From: an uncultured Collinsella sp.
GTDB taxonomy: Bacteria > Actinomycetota > Coriobacteriia > Coriobacteriales > Coriobacteriaceae
Direction: 5' to 3'
DNA length: 13,422 nucleotides
Assembly (NCBI GenBank): GCA_905194675.1
Contig: CAJJTG010000048.1
Location: 1-13,422 of the forward strand
The notes under the pieces are model-generated. The model searched no databases, had not been told where the DNA came from, and worked only from the letters and a program-made list of their open reading frames with translations. Position 1 is the stretch's first letter; each line of letters opens with the position of its first letter. The translations under genes were made by a program, and so were the position numbers. Shown one piece after another: positions 12,872 to 13,422 of this stretch.

Positions 12872-13422
12872 TTATTTATCCGCCTCCTTGGCGGTGAAGC
12901 GCACGCGAATGTACTTGACGTTCTTGCCGATAATCTCGTCGGCGTTGTTGTAGTAGCCGGCGCAGGTTTCCACATCTGCAGAAGACATGCCGGCCTTGAC
13001 AGGCGGAACCTTGCCAGGCGCCCGGCCCGGAACGCTCGTGCTGTCGGCGCGAAAATAGCGCGCGTGGTTCGTGTCGATGTCGCCGACGAGGGTTGTGTAT
13101 CCCCCCTCGTCGCCTGTGTTAGCGAAAAGGTTGCCACCGTAGCCGGCGTTGCCCGTGTGAACATAGCTCTTGAACTGCTCCGGCCAAATCCAGTAGAGGG
13201 TTTTGGTGACGGTTTCGGTCGTGCTATTTGAGTCCGCAGCGTAAAAGCTCGACTTTGGGATGGTAAAGCTCTGCGTAATGACGGTGACGCTGGCCCCGTC
13301 CTGGGTCACCGTGGTGGTCGTGGGGACCAGCGGATTCGAGTAAAAGCCAGAGGCGTCTTTGCCCTGAAAAACCAGGATATGACCGCGCACCAAATCTTTA
13401 AGCGAGTTGATGATCTCTTCGT
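12872..13422 (-). CDS. Surface protein, C-terminal part only (5' end beyond the window), TasA-like
   Basis: The frame is open through the right edge (it begins EEIINSLKDLVRGHI...), so this is the C-terminal 183 residues or so of a longer protein; the TTG at 13393 is an internal Leu codon, not a start. Visible sequence is beta-rich with Thr/Val strands, 'TLYWIWPEQFKSYV' near the middle, and 'YYNNADEIIGKNVKYIRVRF' just before the C-terminus. From memory, a 'W-x-W-P' segment followed by 'Y-N-x-A-D-x-x-I-G' and 'Y-x-x-x-x-x-T-A' occurs in uncharacterised TasA/camelysin-like exported proteins. The N-terminus, where a SipW-type signal should lie, is not in the window, so assignment rests on that signature and on the two membrane-anchored neighbours. 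The TAA stop at 12872-12874 abuts the ATG of the next gene, and the last codons contain the next gene's AAGGAGG, a clear coupled arrangement. Confidence 0.9.
   Translation of the reverse strand, partial: EEIINSLKDLVRGHILVFQGKDASGFYSNPLVPTTTTVTQDGASVTVITQSFTIPKSSFYAADSNSTTETVTKTLYWIWPEQFKSYVHTGNAGYGGNLFANTGDEGGYTTLVGDIDTNHARYFRADSTSVPGRAPGKVPPVKAGMSSADVETCAGYYNNADEIIGKNVKYIRVRFTAKEADK
12883..12889 (-). promoter_or_regulatory. Strong ribosome binding site inside the upstream coding region
   Basis: AAGGAGG lies within the last codons of the partial upstream gene (encoding part of its AKEADK end), 11 bases before the ATG at 12871. The upstream TAA directly precedes that ATG. Confidence 0.85.

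Noticed and set aside
11969..13231. Plus-strand open frame of 420 codons
   Set aside because: It runs antisense across the junctions of three minus-strand genes that each have good starts, stops and signal anchors; no recognisable protein features.
12872..13393. Partial gene starting at the TTG at 13393
   Set aside because: The frame stays open to the window edge with sensible sequence (EEIINSLKDL), and no ribosome site or export signal precedes the TTG, so the true start is outside the window.

Overview
The window is the distal part of one long minus-strand operon that codes only for exported, apparently non-enzymatic cell-surface proteins. Four genes read right to left: a protein cut by the right edge (13422-12872), two single-pass membrane proteins (12871-12032 and 12017-11073), and a giant secreted protein of 3,593 residues (11033-252). 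Gene junctions are 0, 14 and 39 bases, each internal start has a Shine-Dalgarno sequence, and a perfect 16-bp hairpin 22 bases past the giant gene's stop closes the operon. The last 251 bases hold this hairpin, a second GC-rich hairpin and a weak promoter candidate, but no gene I can support.

The organism looks like a high-GC Gram-positive. Signal-anchor surface proteins, Gly-Gly turn (GLUG-type) beta-helix repeats, a host-gene GC of about 64% by hand count near 12541-12840 and good AGGAGG-like ribosome sites fit a gut Coriobacteriia such as Collinsella or a relative. This is an inference from style; no rRNA or housekeeping gene is present to confirm it.

The three small proteins share one layout: basic N-terminus, one hydrophobic segment, an aromatic 'GYFTY' or 'GWFVD' junction, then an extracellular beta-rich part. 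That is the layout of TasA/CalY-type proteins released by SipW-type signal peptidases. From memory, motifs in them and in the giant protein resemble sets of unnamed surface proteins that occur together in gut Clostridia and Coriobacteriia. The giant protein has an N-terminal export signal, an acidic linker, about 2,500 residues of predicted beta-helix in several modules, and about 800 residues of beta-sandwich-like C-terminus, with no LPXTG or C-terminal anchor. The simplest reading is a surface fibre, adhesin or matrix system in which the small proteins form or anchor the structure and the giant protein is its main exposed component. No peptidase or sortase is in view; it would be expected upstream, beyond 13422.
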